From: Deltaproteobacteria bacterium
GTDB lineage: Bacteria; Myxococcota_A; UBA9160; UBA4427
DNA: 64,000 bases
Direction: 5' to 3'
Assembly: GCA_016713665.1 (NCBI GenBank)
Contig: JADJOR010000002.1
Location: forward strand, 124,001-188,000
In this document: piece after piece, positions 35,790 to 45,252 of the stretch
How positions within the stretch are numbered: the first letter of the stretch is position 1
Layout: each line of letters opens with the position of its first letter
Translations under genes and position numbers: made by a program
Notes under the pieces: model-generated
The model's database searches: none
Told to the model about the DNA's origin: nothing
What the model saw: the letters and a program-made list of their open reading frames with translations, nothing else

Positions 35790-36202
35790 CGGAAGATGCG
35801 GTCGAGCTTCGCCCGGACGAGGGGATGGGCGATTCGGCCGAGGGGCTCGAGGGGAAGGGCGTAGCGGACCTCGTCGCGGATGCGGGTCGTAGTCGGGCCG
35901 ATCGCCTCGAAGCCGTGCTCGTGGATCCAGAGGGCGAAGGGTCCGGACTCCTGCTCGTCGACGAAGCGACGGCCGGGCTCCCAGGCGGTGATGCAGGTCC
36001 GCCAGTGGAAGGGCACGCCGTAGAGATGCAGGCGATACTCGATGCGCGTCCCCACGGCCATCGCGATCGGCAGCGGAGTCCGGATCTCGAAGCGGAGCTC
36101 GGGCGGCGTGATCGCCTCGAGATTGCCCGCGTTCGAGAAGAAGTCGAAGACGAGATCGAGGGGGCGCTCGAGGGTCACGTCGGTCCGGATCCGGTAGGTC
36201 AT
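35750..36202 (-). CDS. SRPBCC family (polyketide cyclase/dehydrase-like) protein
   Basis: The 150-residue protein has the START/Bet v1-like SRPBCC plan, with a first strand VTLERPLDLVFDFF, a middle PLPIAMAVGTRIEYRLHLYG segment and a long C-terminal helix. These bind hydrophobic ligands or act on them. It lies in a light cluster, where such genes are frequently found next to photolyase, though its ligand is unknown. The start ATG 36202 is divergent from the YbgA-like gene across 142 bp; its end overlaps the photolyase by 40 bp. Confidence 0.8.
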   Translation of the reverse strand: MTYRIRTDVTLERPLDLVFDFFSNAGNLEAITPPELRFEIRTPLPIAMAVGTRIEYRLHLYGVPFHWRTCITAWEPGRRFVDEQESGPFALWIHEHGFEAIGPTTTRIRDEVRYALPLEPLGRIAHPLVRAKLDRIFRYREERVRALLAP

Positions 36203-36344
36203 GGCGCTCCTCGGGCGTGCTCGCGTCGGCGGACGATCGCGCTCGAGCGAGCCTAGGAGTCGAGTCGGGCGAGTCAAGCGGATCGGGCTCGTCCTGGGAG
36301 ACGGCACCGCAGTCCGGGCATACGGCCCGGACACGAAGGAGAGC

Positions 36345-37343
36345 ATGGCGAAGAGCGCGAGCGAGCCGGTCTGGAAGCGGTGGCACGACGAGCGATATCC
36401 GGTGCGGCTCGGCATCTCGGCGTGTCTGCTGGGGGCGGAGGTCCGCTTCGATGGCGGCCACAAACGCGATCGCTATCTGACCGACGTGCTCGGCGAGAAC
36501 GTGACCTGGGTGCCCGTCTGTCCGGAGCTCGAGATCGGCCTCGGGATTCCGCGGCCGGTAATCCAGCTGCGCGGGGGCGAGCGCGGCGATCAGCTCGTGA
36601 TGCGCGAGGACGGACGCGATCTCACGGCCTCGATGCGCGCCTACGCCGATGCCCGCGTCGCGGAGCTCGACGGCCTCGGCCTCGACGGCTTCGTCCTGAA
36701 GAAGGACTCGCCGTCGTGCGGCATGCAGCGGGTCCGGGTCCACGGCGCCCCCGGCGGCATGCCGCAGCGCTCCGGTGTCGGCCATTTCGCGCAGGCCCTC
36801 GGGCGCGGCATGGCCACGCTGCCCCTCGAGGAGGAGGGCCGGCTCAACGATCCGCCGCTGCGCGAGCGCTTCATCGAGGCGATCTTCAGCCGCAATCGCT
36901 GGCGCGTGCTCGCCGCCCGCGGCCTGTCCCGGGCGTCGCTGGTCGCCTTCCACGAGGCCCACAAGATGCTCCTGCTGGCCCACGACCAGGGCATCTACCG
37001 CAAGCTCGGGCGCATCGTCGGCAGCTTCGGCCGCATCGCCGACGAGGAGATCCATGCGAGCTATGCGGCGCTCTTCGCCGAGGCCTTCGCGCGTCCGGCG
37101 ACCGTCGCCCGCCACGTGAACGTCCTCGAACATCTCTTCGGCCATCTCAAGACCTGCGTCACCCCGATCGAGAAGCGCGAGATCGCGTCGGCGATCGGCG
37201 AGTACCGCGCCGGCCGCGTCCCCCTCGTCGTACCGGTCTCGCTGCTGCGTTTCCTCGTCGCGGCGCACGACGTCGAGTACGTGCAGGGTCAGCTCTATCT
37301 CGAGCCTCATCCCCGCGAGCTGATGCTGCGCAACCACGTCTGA
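36345..37343 (+). CDS. ybgA: DUF523-DUF1722 fusion protein (YbgA-like)
   Basis: A 332-residue fusion: DUF523 (residues about 20-160, ISACLLGAEVRFDGGHK with a conserved Cys and a later KKDSPSCG) and DUF1722 (about 190-325, the YbgA domain with VAFHEAHKMLLLAH). In Escherichia coli ybgA is the gene upstream of phr, and the fusion is common beside photolyase in proteobacteria. No biochemical function is established. ATG 36345 has AAGGAGAG upstream; the 3' end overlaps the convergent broken gene by 37 bp. Confidence 0.88.
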   Translation: MAKSASEPVWKRWHDERYPVRLGISACLLGAEVRFDGGHKRDRYLTDVLGENVTWVPVCPELEIGLGIPRPVIQLRGGERGDQLVMREDGRDLTASMRAYADARVAELDGLGLDGFVLKKDSPSCGMQRVRVHGAPGGMPQRSGVGHFAQALGRGMATLPLEEEGRLNDPPLRERFIEAIFSRNRWRVLAARGLSRASLVAFHEAHKMLLLAHDQGIYRKLGRIVGSFGRIADEEIHASYAALFAEAFARPATVARHVNVLEHLFGHLKTCVTPIEKREIASAIGEYRAGRVPLVVPVSLLRFLVAAHDVEYVQGQLYLEPHPRELMLRNHV

Positions 37344-38657
37344 CCGGATGCGGGCGGGACGCGAAAAAGCAGGACGCGCGGTCGATAGAACGTGGGGCTC
37401 GTGCGGAGGCGTTCGAGCACGGGCGCGATCTCCTCGGGATCGGCCGCCCAGAAGTTGCAGACGTAGGTGACGAGCAGCTGCCCGCTCGGCGCCAGCTCCG
37501 GATGCGCCTTGCCGGCATAACAGAACGGCTCGCCGGGCGCAGGGTCTTCAGGGGCGCGAGCTCGGGAATGCGGGCGAGGGCGACCGGGGCGGACCACGGG
37601 CCCTCGAGGCGGGGCGCCCGCCGCAGCCAGATCGCATCGGCGGTGGCAGGTCGCTGCCTCCAGTCGGATCGACGTAGACGGCCAGCCACTCGCCGAGGCC
37701 GGGATCGAAGTGGACGCTCATCTCGCTCGCGTCGTCCGCCATGAGGATGCGGGCCGCCCCGGGCTCGGCGCCGTCGCGCCAGGCGCCGTCCGCGCCGAGC
37801 AGCTCGAGGAAGGGCTCGAGGTCGGGGCGCCAGCTCGCGAGCGAGGAGAGCGGCAGGCGAGCGAGGGTGCGCGGGGTGCTGCCGTCGCCGCGGTCGACGG
37901 TCGCGAAGGCGAACAGATGCTCGGCCTTCGACGATCAGGCTCGGCGCGGGGAGGAGGTCGGGGCGGCGCGACAGGCTCGAATAACGAATGCGCCAGGTCT
38001 CGGGCGGGCCGTCGGTCTCTTCGATCCGCGCGAGATCGACGCCGACCGGTCGGAACGGCAGCTGGAAAGGGCCGTGGGCCGTCGATGGGGCGATGCGGAG
38101 CAGGGCCACGAGCAGCGTGCCGTCGACGGTCGCCCCGCTGATCGGCCAGTAGTAGGGCGCTTCGCCGGTCTCGCGTCGGACCTGCTCCACCCATGCGGCC
38201 GAGGGATCGGGTTCGAAGAAGGCGCGCGGCGCGTCGCGCCTGATGCGCTCGGCATCGCCCGTGTCGGTCTCGTCGTCTTCGGCGCGACCGAGCGCGAAGT
38301 CCATCGACCAGCGGCCGTCGGCGTCGCAGCGCGAGACGGCGAGCGTGTTGTGGACGAAGGGATAGGTCCGCTCGGTCGCGCGCCCTGGTCGCGCCGGGAC
38401 GAAGGAATCACCGAAGAGCCAGACGCTCTGCGTCCCCCGCGACCCGGAAGGGGGACCGACGCCGCTGCATCGCCCCCGAGCCACCCGTCCTGATCCTCGA
38501 AGCTCGGCCGGCAATCGGATTGGCTCCCGAGCGCGAGCGGCGCCGCTCGGATCGCAGCGTCGGGCCTCGCGGGGTTGCGCGGAAGGCAGCCGGTCGCTTC
38601 GAGCGCGAGGCTCGCAAGGATCGCGAGGGCCGCGGGTGCGACGAGAAGGCGCCGCAT
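37307..38657 (-). pseudogene. Broken lipoprotein gene, beta-propeller-like (FGDSF motif)
   Basis: The gene starts at ATG 38657 with a lipoprotein signal (ALEATGC, Cys near 24). Its product continues in other frames: LFGDSFVPARPG, AFATVDRGDG, MADDASEMSVHFDPG, APRLEGPW and AHPELAPSGQLLVTYVCN segments can be joined only by four single-base corrections (near 38450, 37930, 37650 and 37560). The pieces suggest a DUF4185/GH43-like five-bladed propeller that binds or cleaves sugars. Its start overlaps the TSUP stop (TGATG). Either a decaying gene or an assembly error; no missense decay is evident in the pieces. Confidence 0.65.
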
Positions 38658-39424
38658 CAGACCAGATCCCGCAGCATCACCGCGAGCCCTGCCAGACACG
38701 CGAAGCCGACGACCGCCGGCCGCAGCCAGCCGGCATCGACCCGGGCATGAAGCCGGCGACTCACCACGAGTCCGAGGCCGACGGCGGGCGTCAGCGCCGC
38801 CCCGAGTCCCCAATGCCAGGGCGCGACGTGGCCGGTCACGGCGAGCGCCGCGAGAGAGAGCGCCGAGCCGATCAGGAAGGTCGCGCCGAGCGTCGAGCGC
38901 AGCGTCGGGCCGGGCTCGCGTTGGTAGAGCAGCGCGATCGGCGGTCCGCCCATCGACGACGTCGTCCCCATGAAGCCCGCGACGGCGCCGGCGAGGGCGA
39001 GGGGCAGCGCGGTCACCGGAATGCTCGACGCCATCACGCTCATCGACGCCGCGACGACGACCATGCCGCCGATCCAGGTCGCGAGCTCGCTCGCATCGAG
39101 CGTGGCCACGATGAAGCTGCCGAGGGCGACGCCCGGCAGGCGGCCGAGCGTCGTCCACGCCACGCCGCGGCGATCGATGTGGTCGCGCTCGCGCAGCGCC
39201 GCGCCGGCCGTCATCGGGAGCGACATGATGATCATCGCGGCGGGGAGCGCGTCGGGTTGGACGATCGCCGCGATCGGTGCCGCGATGACGTTCAGCCCGA
39301 AGCCGATCGTGCCCTGCACCAGCGACCCGAGCGCGACCGTCGCGAAGAGCAGCGCGAAGACCGGGAGCGGGATCGGCAGGGCGTCGAAAATCGGCTCCAA
39401 GCCCCTGCCTCCCTCGCGCGACAC
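38657..39424 (-). CDS. TSUP (TauE/SafE) family sulfite exporter-like permease
   Basis: The protein of about 255 residues has some eight hydrophobic segments and the TSUP signature early (LGSLVQGTIGFGLNVIAAP), repeated in pattern in the second half (GAVAGFMGTTSSMGGPPIALL). TSUP proteins move sulfur-containing or organic anions out of the cell. Start GTG 39424 lacks a Shine-Dalgarno; TTG 39400 is preceded by GGGAGG at good spacing and may be the real start. It is coupled to the downstream broken lipoprotein gene by a TGATG overlap. Confidence 0.83.
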   Translation of the reverse strand: MSREGGRGLEPIFDALPIPLPVFALLFATVALGSLVQGTIGFGLNVIAAPIAAIVQPDALPAAMIIMSLPMTAGAALRERDHIDRRGVAWTTLGRLPGVALGSFIVATLDASELATWIGGMVVVAASMSVMASSIPVTALPLALAGAVAGFMGTTSSMGGPPIALLYQREPGPTLRSTLGATFLIGSALSLAALAVTGHVAPWHWGLGAALTPAVGLGLVVSRRLHARVDAGWLRPAVVGFACLAGLAVMLRDLV

Positions 39425-39559
39425 CGATCGGTCGGATCGAATCCGACCGGGCCGATCGATCGAGCGATCCGCCGGCCCGCAGCGTTCGCGAGGGTATGGG
39501 GACGGGCCTCTCTATTCCAGCGGCCCCGTCGGATTTCGGTAGGCGGCCAGGCGACCGGG

Positions 39560-40318
39560 TCAGGACGCATCGCGCAGGGAGTAGTCGACCGGGAGCTCGA
39601 TCGTGATGGCACCGGCGGGCGGCGCAGCATACGGACCGGCCGAGCGGATCGCCTCGTCCGTCGCCCGGCGCAGGAGCGGGGGCGCATCGTCGTCGAACTC
39701 GACCGCATCGAGGCGGCCGTCCGCGCGGATCGCGATCCGCGCGACGACGCGACCCTCGACCGCTCGCTTGCGGGCGAGAGGCGGGTAGCGTTTCCGGTCC
39801 CGGACCCGCGCGCGGATCGCTTCGACGTAGCGGGCGAGGAGGTCCGCTGCCTGCTCGTCCACCGAGCCCGCCCCGGCGCTCCCGGCGGGCGCGGTCGAGC
39901 TCGACGCGCCTGCCTCGAACCTTTCCGGGTTGGATTCGGCCTGGACTTCGAGCGCTGCGAGCGCGTTCGAGGTCGCCGGAAGGGGCGCCGGGGTGGCCGT
40001 CGCTTCGACGGCGGGCTCCGGTCGGACGCTCTCCTGCAGCACGGACTCGGCGTTCTCGGGCTGCAGCTCGGGCTTCGTTTTGGGTGCGGGATTGCGGGTG
40101 GGCTCGGTTCGCGGGGGCGCTGCGGAGACCTCCGGTCGACGGGCGTCGGCCCGTTCGGGCTCGCTCGACGCGCCGGCCAGCCGCAGCCGCACCGGCGGCG
40201 CCGCTGGCGGCGGGCGCACGCTCGTCGTCGTGAAGCGCGCGCCGGAGAGCCCGAGCGAAACGATCAGATGGATCGCCAGTGAGAGGCCGATGCAGAGCTT
40301 TAGCGCGCGGTCCGACAT
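39560..40318 (-). CDS. tonB: Energy transducer TonB
   Basis: A 252-residue TonB: one N-terminal membrane anchor (about 7-26), a long Pro/Ala/Glu-rich periplasmic linker (about 35-165) and a C-terminal TonB domain (RKRAVEGRVVARIAIRADG region, 205-245). TonB carries energy from the ExbBD proton channel to outer-membrane receptors. It lies 9 bp downstream of hemP and is in the same direction as the haem receptor gene, while exbB and exbD are 8 kb away at the far end of the island. Confidence 0.88.
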   Translation of the reverse strand: MSDRALKLCIGLSLAIHLIVSLGLSGARFTTTSVRPPPAAPPVRLRLAGASSEPERADARRPEVSAAPPRTEPTRNPAPKTKPELQPENAESVLQESVRPEPAVEATATPAPLPATSNALAALEVQAESNPERFEAGASSSTAPAGSAGAGSVDEQAADLLARYVEAIRARVRDRKRYPPLARKRAVEGRVVARIAIRADGRLDAVEFDDDAPPLLRRATDEAIRSAGPYAAPPAGAITIELPVDYSLRDAS

Positions 40319-40327
40319 CGGGCGGGC

Positions 40328-40498
40328 CTACTTGGTCAGGATCAGTCGATTGTTGCGGGTGACGCGCAAGGTGTAGACCTCGCCCTCGTGCTCGATCTGA
40401 AGGATGCCGCGCGGCCCGAGGACGTCGCGCGCGCGGACGCGGCGCACGCGCGCCGACGCGTCGGTGCCCTTCGTCGTCGGCTCCGATCGTTCGACCAT
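40328..40498 (-). CDS. hemP: Hemin uptake protein HemP
   Basis: A 56-residue protein, too short for usual gene-finding limits. It ends in GEVYTLRVTRNNRLILTK, the signature of HemP/HmuP, small proteins needed for or regulating haem transport in proteobacteria. ATG 40498 to TAG 40328; the tonB start is 9 bp downstream. HemP is nearly always found beside a haem receptor and the HmuTUV transporter, both present here. It fixes haem as the likely substrate of this island. Confidence 0.85.
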   Translation of the reverse strand: MVERSEPTTKGTDASARVRRVRARDVLGPRGILQIEHEGEVYTLRVTRNNRLILTK

Positions 40499-40599
40499 GT
40501 CCCGTCCTCCCGACCCGCCCGAAGGCGCGTCCTTCGATCCGATGGACGCCTGTTCGGGGCGTCTTCGTCGATTCCGCGCGCGCTCGGCGCGGTCCGCCG

Positions 40600-41372
40600 A
40601 CTGCGGTCCGCCCGGCGCGCGGCCCGCGCGCCGGGCCGGGCGCGACGCGAGCCGGCCAACGCCGCGGCGCCCGCGGCGAGCGCGGCGGCGAGGCCGGGCT
40701 CGGGCGCTTCGGTGCGCAGGATCAAAGTGGGCTTAAGCGCAGCGCTGGCCGAGGCCTCCCGCGAGTGCATGCCGATGACGCGATCCGTGGCGTTCGTCAG
40801 CGCGAAGCCCTCGTTGGGGGCGCGGTTGCCGATCCACTCGAGCACCACCCCCGTCGCGTCGCAGAGCTGCGCGCCGAAGCCCGTGATCCCCGTGATCGTG
40901 TCGAAGGGCTCGGCGACGGTCGGCCGGTTCACCCAGGTGAGCGACGACTCGCTCCACGCGCCCGTCACTTTGCGGCACTGGAGCGTGCCGGGATCCGTCG
41001 AGGGCTCGCCGAAGTCCGTGAAGTCGAAGGCGTAGGTGACGACGAGCGTCGCCTCGACGAGCACGTGGCCGGCGGGCAGGTCCGATTGCGAGACGTCGAA
41101 CCAGAGGTAGGTCTCGAAGTCGTGCACGGTGCTGGTCGGCGCGTCGAAGCCGTGGAACGCGTAGAGCGTCGGGTGGTTGCCGCGCGGCAGGCTCGGGACG
41201 AACAATAGGGCGCCGAGTCCTCGTCGACGGGGAGCACGATCGTGTCCGCCGCGGCGGCCCCCGCCAGCAGAAGGGGGGCGCAGACGGCGGCACAGGCGCT
41301 GGCGCAGTTCGTGGCGAAGCGCGTGACCAACGCCCGCGGCAGCGGGGGAAGCGGGAACGGGAACGGGAACAT
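40600..41372 (-). pseudogene. PEP-CTERM protein with DNRLRE-like domain, frameshifted
   Basis: ATG 41372 (GGAGG at good spacing) begins a signal peptide ending in AGAAAADT. A missing base near 41215 then shifts the frame; the remainder shows the DNRLRE (CBM96-like) pattern YAFDFTDFG and SSLTWVNRPTV, ending in an APEPG motif, a hydrophobic alanine-rich helix and SRR, a PEP-CTERM sorting tail. The frame stays open past the tail to 40342, overlapping hemP, so a further indel at the 3' end is likely. The end given is therefore approximate. Its place between the haem receptor and HemP suggests a surface protein of the uptake system. Confidence 0.65.
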
Positions 41373-41395
41373 GAAGGGACCTCCGTCGATGGCCA

Positions 41396-43637
41396 TCAGG
41401 GAAATTTCCGCGCAGGCCGATCAGGAAGCTTCGACCGCGCACGACGTTCGAATCGATCACGCGGTTGTCGGTGACGTTCTGGACGTCCGTGAAGAGCTCG
41501 AGCTTGTGGCCGAGCCACTGCTCGAGCGGCTGGCGCAGGCGCATGTCGAGCTCGAAGGACGTATTCGACTCGTCGCGGGTGGCGAAGCTGATCGAGCCGG
41601 TCCCGGTCGGCTCGATCACCGCGCGGTCGCGCCACTGGCCCCGCGCCGTCAGCGTCGTTCCGAAGCGCGGCGCGGTGAGCGTGATCGCGCCGTTGGCGAC
41701 GTGCTCGGGCGAGTTGGGCAGCCGGTCGTCGACGGGCTCGAGATTCGAGTCCTCGATCAGGCTGCGATTCCAGGTGTACCCGAGCTGGAGCTCGATGAGC
41801 TCGTGGGGGCGGAGCTCGAGGCGGGCCTCGATGCCGTACGAGCGGAGGCCGTCGAGGTTCGTGTTCTCGAAGACGTTGCTCATGAGCGGCTCCCCGGGCT
41901 GCTCCGAGCAGAACGCGGGGAGGATCGGGCAGAGCACGGGATTCGGAGGGATCGGCTCTCCCTCGCCGGTCTGGATCTGCCGGCCCTGATAGGCGGGGCG
42001 GATGTAGTCGGTCGTCTCGCTGTAGAACCCGGTCACCGTCGTCGAGAGCCAGCGGACCGGATTCGACTCGACGCTCGCGCGCAGCGCCCAGGCCTTCTCC
42101 GCGGAGAGGGCGCGGCTGCCGGCGAGGAAGTAGCCGAGCTGGAAGGCCGGCGGCTGGTAGAGCTCGCGCAGCGAGGGGTAGCGGATCGCGCGCCCCGCGG
42201 AGAAGCGCAGCTTGACGGCGCGGACGTCGTCCCAGCGCCAGGGCGTCACCAGCACCGCCGCCTGCGCAGCCAGGCCGAATGGAAGCGCGAGTGCATCTCG
42301 CGCCGGATCCCGATCTCGCTCGAGAGCCAGCTCGCGAGCTCCGACTCGGCGACCAGGTAGAGGCCCCCGCGGTAGATGCGCTCCTCGAGCTGCCCGGGAT
42401 CGATCGCGACGTTCGCGGGTACGGGCCCTTCTTCGAGCTCGATCGCAAAGGTCGAGGCGTCGGCGCCGAGCGACAGGATGTGGGTCGTGGGGCCGAGCTC
42501 GAGGAGGTGCTCGCCCTGGAGCTGGAGGCGGGTGAACGAGTCGTCCAGGCGGAAGACGCGGCCGACGCTCGTGTCGAGGCGGTCGTCTTCGGAGGTCCAC
42601 GTCGCGGTCACCGACGAGGCCTCGCCGAGCTGGAGCCGGCCCTCCTGCGAGAGGAGCCAGCGGTCCTCCTGGCGGCGAGCGGTGACCGGGCCGTCGTCGA
42701 CGGCGAAGGCGTCGTCGCGGATGCGATAGCCGAGGCGGGTCTTGAGCTCGACCTTCTCGGACGGATTCGCCGCGATCGTCCCGTAGAGATCGTGCGTCCG
42801 GTAGAGCGAGCCCTCGCCGAAGGGCGAGGCGTTGCCGTCGTCCGGATCGGTGCTCCCGGGATGGGGCGCGTCGAGGCCGCCGATCTGGTTGTAGTCGTAG
42901 ACGAGGCTGCCGCCGAGCTTCTCGTTGCCCCAGCCCGGGGTCAGCTCGCCCGAGACCTGCTCCTGGTCGCCATTGGCGATCAACGCCTCGACCGAGGGGC
43001 CGTCGCGCGGCGGATCCTTCGTGATGATGTTGATCACGCCGCCGGCGGCGCGCGACGTGTACCGGAGCGCCTGCGGGCCGCGCAGGATCTCGATCCGCTC
43101 GACGTTCGCGAAGAGCAGGTCGCCGAGGTCGCCCGCCCGTTCGTTCTCGCCCGCATAACGCTGTCCGTTGACGAGCAGCTCGGTGAACTCGGGCGGCAGG
43201 CCGTCGATGCGCACCGCGCCGCGCTGCCCCTGGACCTGGCTCGTGATCCGGATGCCGGGGATCGCCTCGAGCGCCTCGATCGCGTTGATCGCCGGCAGGT
43301 CGCGCAGGGTCTCGGCGTCGAGGATCTCGGTCTCGACGGGCGTGTCCTGATAGATCTCGGCGGGTCGGAGGCGGCGATCTTCGATCTCGATGGCCTCGGC
43401 GCGGATCGCGGCGGGGGCGTCGCTCGCTCTGCCCGATTCCGTCGTGTCGTCGGCGGAGCTCGTCGCCGACCAGGCGAGGGCCATCAGCGGAGCCAAAAAC
43501 AGACCCGCAATCTGGGGCACGACGGGGGCCGGCCGCCGGCATCGGGTCCCGACGGAGACAGGCTGGCCTTGGAGCGAGGAGCGGGGACAGGGCAACGAGC
43601 GCAACGGTGGACCCCTCGAGCCGAATTTTCGGCCCAC
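41396..43637 (-). pseudogene. TonB-dependent outer-membrane receptor for haem/iron (frameshifted)
   Basis: The N-terminal part has a signal peptide (AGLFLAPLMALAWSATSSA, possible starts GTG 43637 or GTG 43520) and the plug domain (IEALEAIPGIRI, VERIEILRGPQAL). The frame shifts near 42275 by one missing base; the second part is a 22-strand barrel with VNLRFSA-type strands and a C-terminal VIDSNVVRGRSFLIGLRGNF. Another missing base just before the stop at 41396-41398 would bring the final frame to TGA. HemP, HutX-like and HmuTUV neighbours point to haem or haem-protein as substrate. Divergent from hutX across the Fur-like box. Confidence 0.78.
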
Positions 43638-43702
43638 GACGGCGTCCGGGTCCTCCTGGCTGGCGGAGTCGGGCTTGCTGGAGCGGGCGGGACGCGGAAA
43701 TC

Positions 43703-43731
43703 ACTCTACTGAACTTGAAAATCGTTTTCAA
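43703..43731 (-). promoter_or_regulatory. Promoter of the haem receptor operon
   Basis: Read leftward, TTGAAA (43731-43726) is a -35, followed 17 bases later by TAGAGT (43708-43703) as -10. The -35 lies in one arm of the Fur-like palindrome, so a repressor bound there would block RNA polymerase. Confidence 0.6.
43715..43731. promoter_or_regulatory. Fur-like operator palindrome
   Basis: TTGAAAA at 43715-43721, TCG, then TTTTCAA at 43725-43731 form a perfect 7-bp inverted repeat with a 3-base centre. The A/T-rich palindrome resembles iron-box sequences and lies between the divergent receptor and hutX genes. That the two haem operons flank it supports Fur control. Confidence 0.7.
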
Positions 43732-43887
43732 TATGCTTTCATGAGGTCGCCCTGCCAGCCAGAGCTTCGAGCTCGAGCCAGCGCGCGCCGACCGACCCCG
43801 AGGTCGCAATCCGGCGCATCCCCTGGCTCGACGCTCGGCGTTCCCTCGTCGGACGAAGTCGTCGCGCCCAAGCCGTGAGGCCGCGAC

Positions 43888-44364
43888 ATGACCGTTGATC
43901 CCTGCGCAGCCGGTGCCGCGTCAGTCCTCTCGTCGACGCCTCTCCCCGGCCCAGGCCCCTCGTTCGAAGGGGCGCCGTGGACCGCCGCGCGCTTCTTCGA
44001 TCTGCTCCAGCAGCTCGGCCGGCTGCGCGTCATCTCGATCTGCGGTCCGAGCGTCTTCGAATCGATCTGCGTCGCCGGTCCCTACGCGATCGCGGACGGC
44101 TTCCTCAACATGATCACCGACGCCTTCCATTGGCACGTCGCGATCGACCGTCTGCGCCACCTGCAATCCCACGACAGCACCCACGGTCGCTCGGGCCGCA
44201 ACGTGCTCTTCTTCGAGCTCCGTGAGCAGCCGGAGGCGACGCCCTTCCTTCGCATTTATGTGTATCGCGCGCCGGGCGCCGAGTTCGCGCCCGAGATCGT
44301 CGACGCCTTTCGAAGCGCCCACGCCGAGCTCCAGCCGGCGCCCTGCTCACCTGGAGATGCATGA
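43888..44364 (+). CDS. hutX: HutX/ChuX-like haem utilisation protein
   Basis: A 158-residue protein with the HutX pattern: a GRLRVISICGPSVFESICVAGPY segment split by a Gly/Pro turn, then a GFLNMITDAFHWHVAIDRLRHL stretch and a FFELREQPEATPFLRIYVYRAPG tail. HutX and ChuX are cytoplasmic haem carriers. It is the first gene of the rightward arm of the island and ends in an ATGATG overlap with hmuT. Strong similarity is not certain by eye; the context is the main support. Confidence 0.65.
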   Translation: MTVDPCAAGAASVLSSTPLPGPGPSFEGAPWTAARFFDLLQQLGRLRVISICGPSVFESICVAGPYAIADGFLNMITDAFHWHVAIDRLRHLQSHDSTHGRSGRNVLFFELREQPEATPFLRIYVYRAPGAEFAPEIVDAFRSAHAELQPAPCSPGDA

Positions 44365-45252
44365 TGTTCCGCGCACAGACCCTCCTCGCCCCGCTCGCCG
44401 TCGCCGTGCTCTGCCTCGAGCTCTTCTTCGCGACGTCTGCGCGCTCCGAAACGATTCTGCGCTCCGAAGCGCTCGCGCCGATCCGCGTCGCGGCGCTGCT
44501 GCCCTGGGCCGCCGACGCCGTCTCGGTCGCCGGGGACGGGGCGAAGCTCGTCGCAGGCGTTCGCCGCTCGCTCCACGAGCCGCTCCCGGCCGGACTCGTC
44601 GATCTCGGCAATCCGCATTCGCCGAGCCTCGAGCGCCTGGTCGAGGTCCATCCCGATCTCGTCGTCGCCGACCGTGCAATCCATGCCCGCCTCACGCCGC
44701 AGATCGAGAAGCTCGGCGTGAAGGTCCTGCTGCTCGGGACCGACAGCGTCGCCGAGACCCTGGCTTCCCTTGATTCGCTGTCTGCGGCGATCGGTCGCCC
44801 GGCGCCCCTCGAAGCGCGGATCGCCGACGTCCGGGCGCGGATCGGGGCCCTGGCCGGTCGATCGGATGCCTCCGTGGTCGCGCTCTTCGGGGCCCCCGGC
44901 TCGTTCTACGTCATGACGGAGCGCGCCTGGCTCGGGGATCTCGCGCGCCACGTCGGCCTCGACCTCGCGATCGCGCCGTCGGGCGACGAGGCTTTCCGGG
45001 CTGGTCGCCGTCTCGGACGGCGTGGCGACGGCGCATCCCGATCTCGTCCTGCTCGTCGCCCGGCGTCCGAGCCGGATCCGCGCGGATCTCGAGCGCCGGA
45101 CCGCCGAAGGCGGTGCCTGGTCCGGGCTCGCCGGGGCGCGCCTCGGCATCCACGTCCTCGACCCGGGTCTCTTCAGCGCCAATCCCGGCCTCGAGATCGT
45201 GAAGGCCGCTGAGGCCCTCGTGGCGCTCGCGCCGGCGGGACCCGAGACGTGA
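44361..45252 (+). pseudogene. hmuT: HmuT-like haem ABC transporter substrate-binding protein, frameshifted
   Basis: Periplasmic binding proteins of this type deliver haem to HmuUV. A signal peptide (to about residue 30) is followed by IRVAALLPWAADAV, SLERLVEVHPDLVVADRA and VLLLGTDSVAETLASLDSL, typical of the BtuF/HmuT class. An extra base near 44995 shifts the frame after SGDEAF; the end of the protein (HPDLVLLVARRPSRIRADL) is read in the next frame. Starts are ATG 44361 or 44364; the stop overlaps the permease start (GTGA). Confidence 0.75.

Noticed and set aside
39430..39448. Hairpin GGTCGGAT, CGA, ATCCGACC after tonB
   Set aside because: The stem is only 8 bp and no T-tract follows, so a terminator call is not justified.
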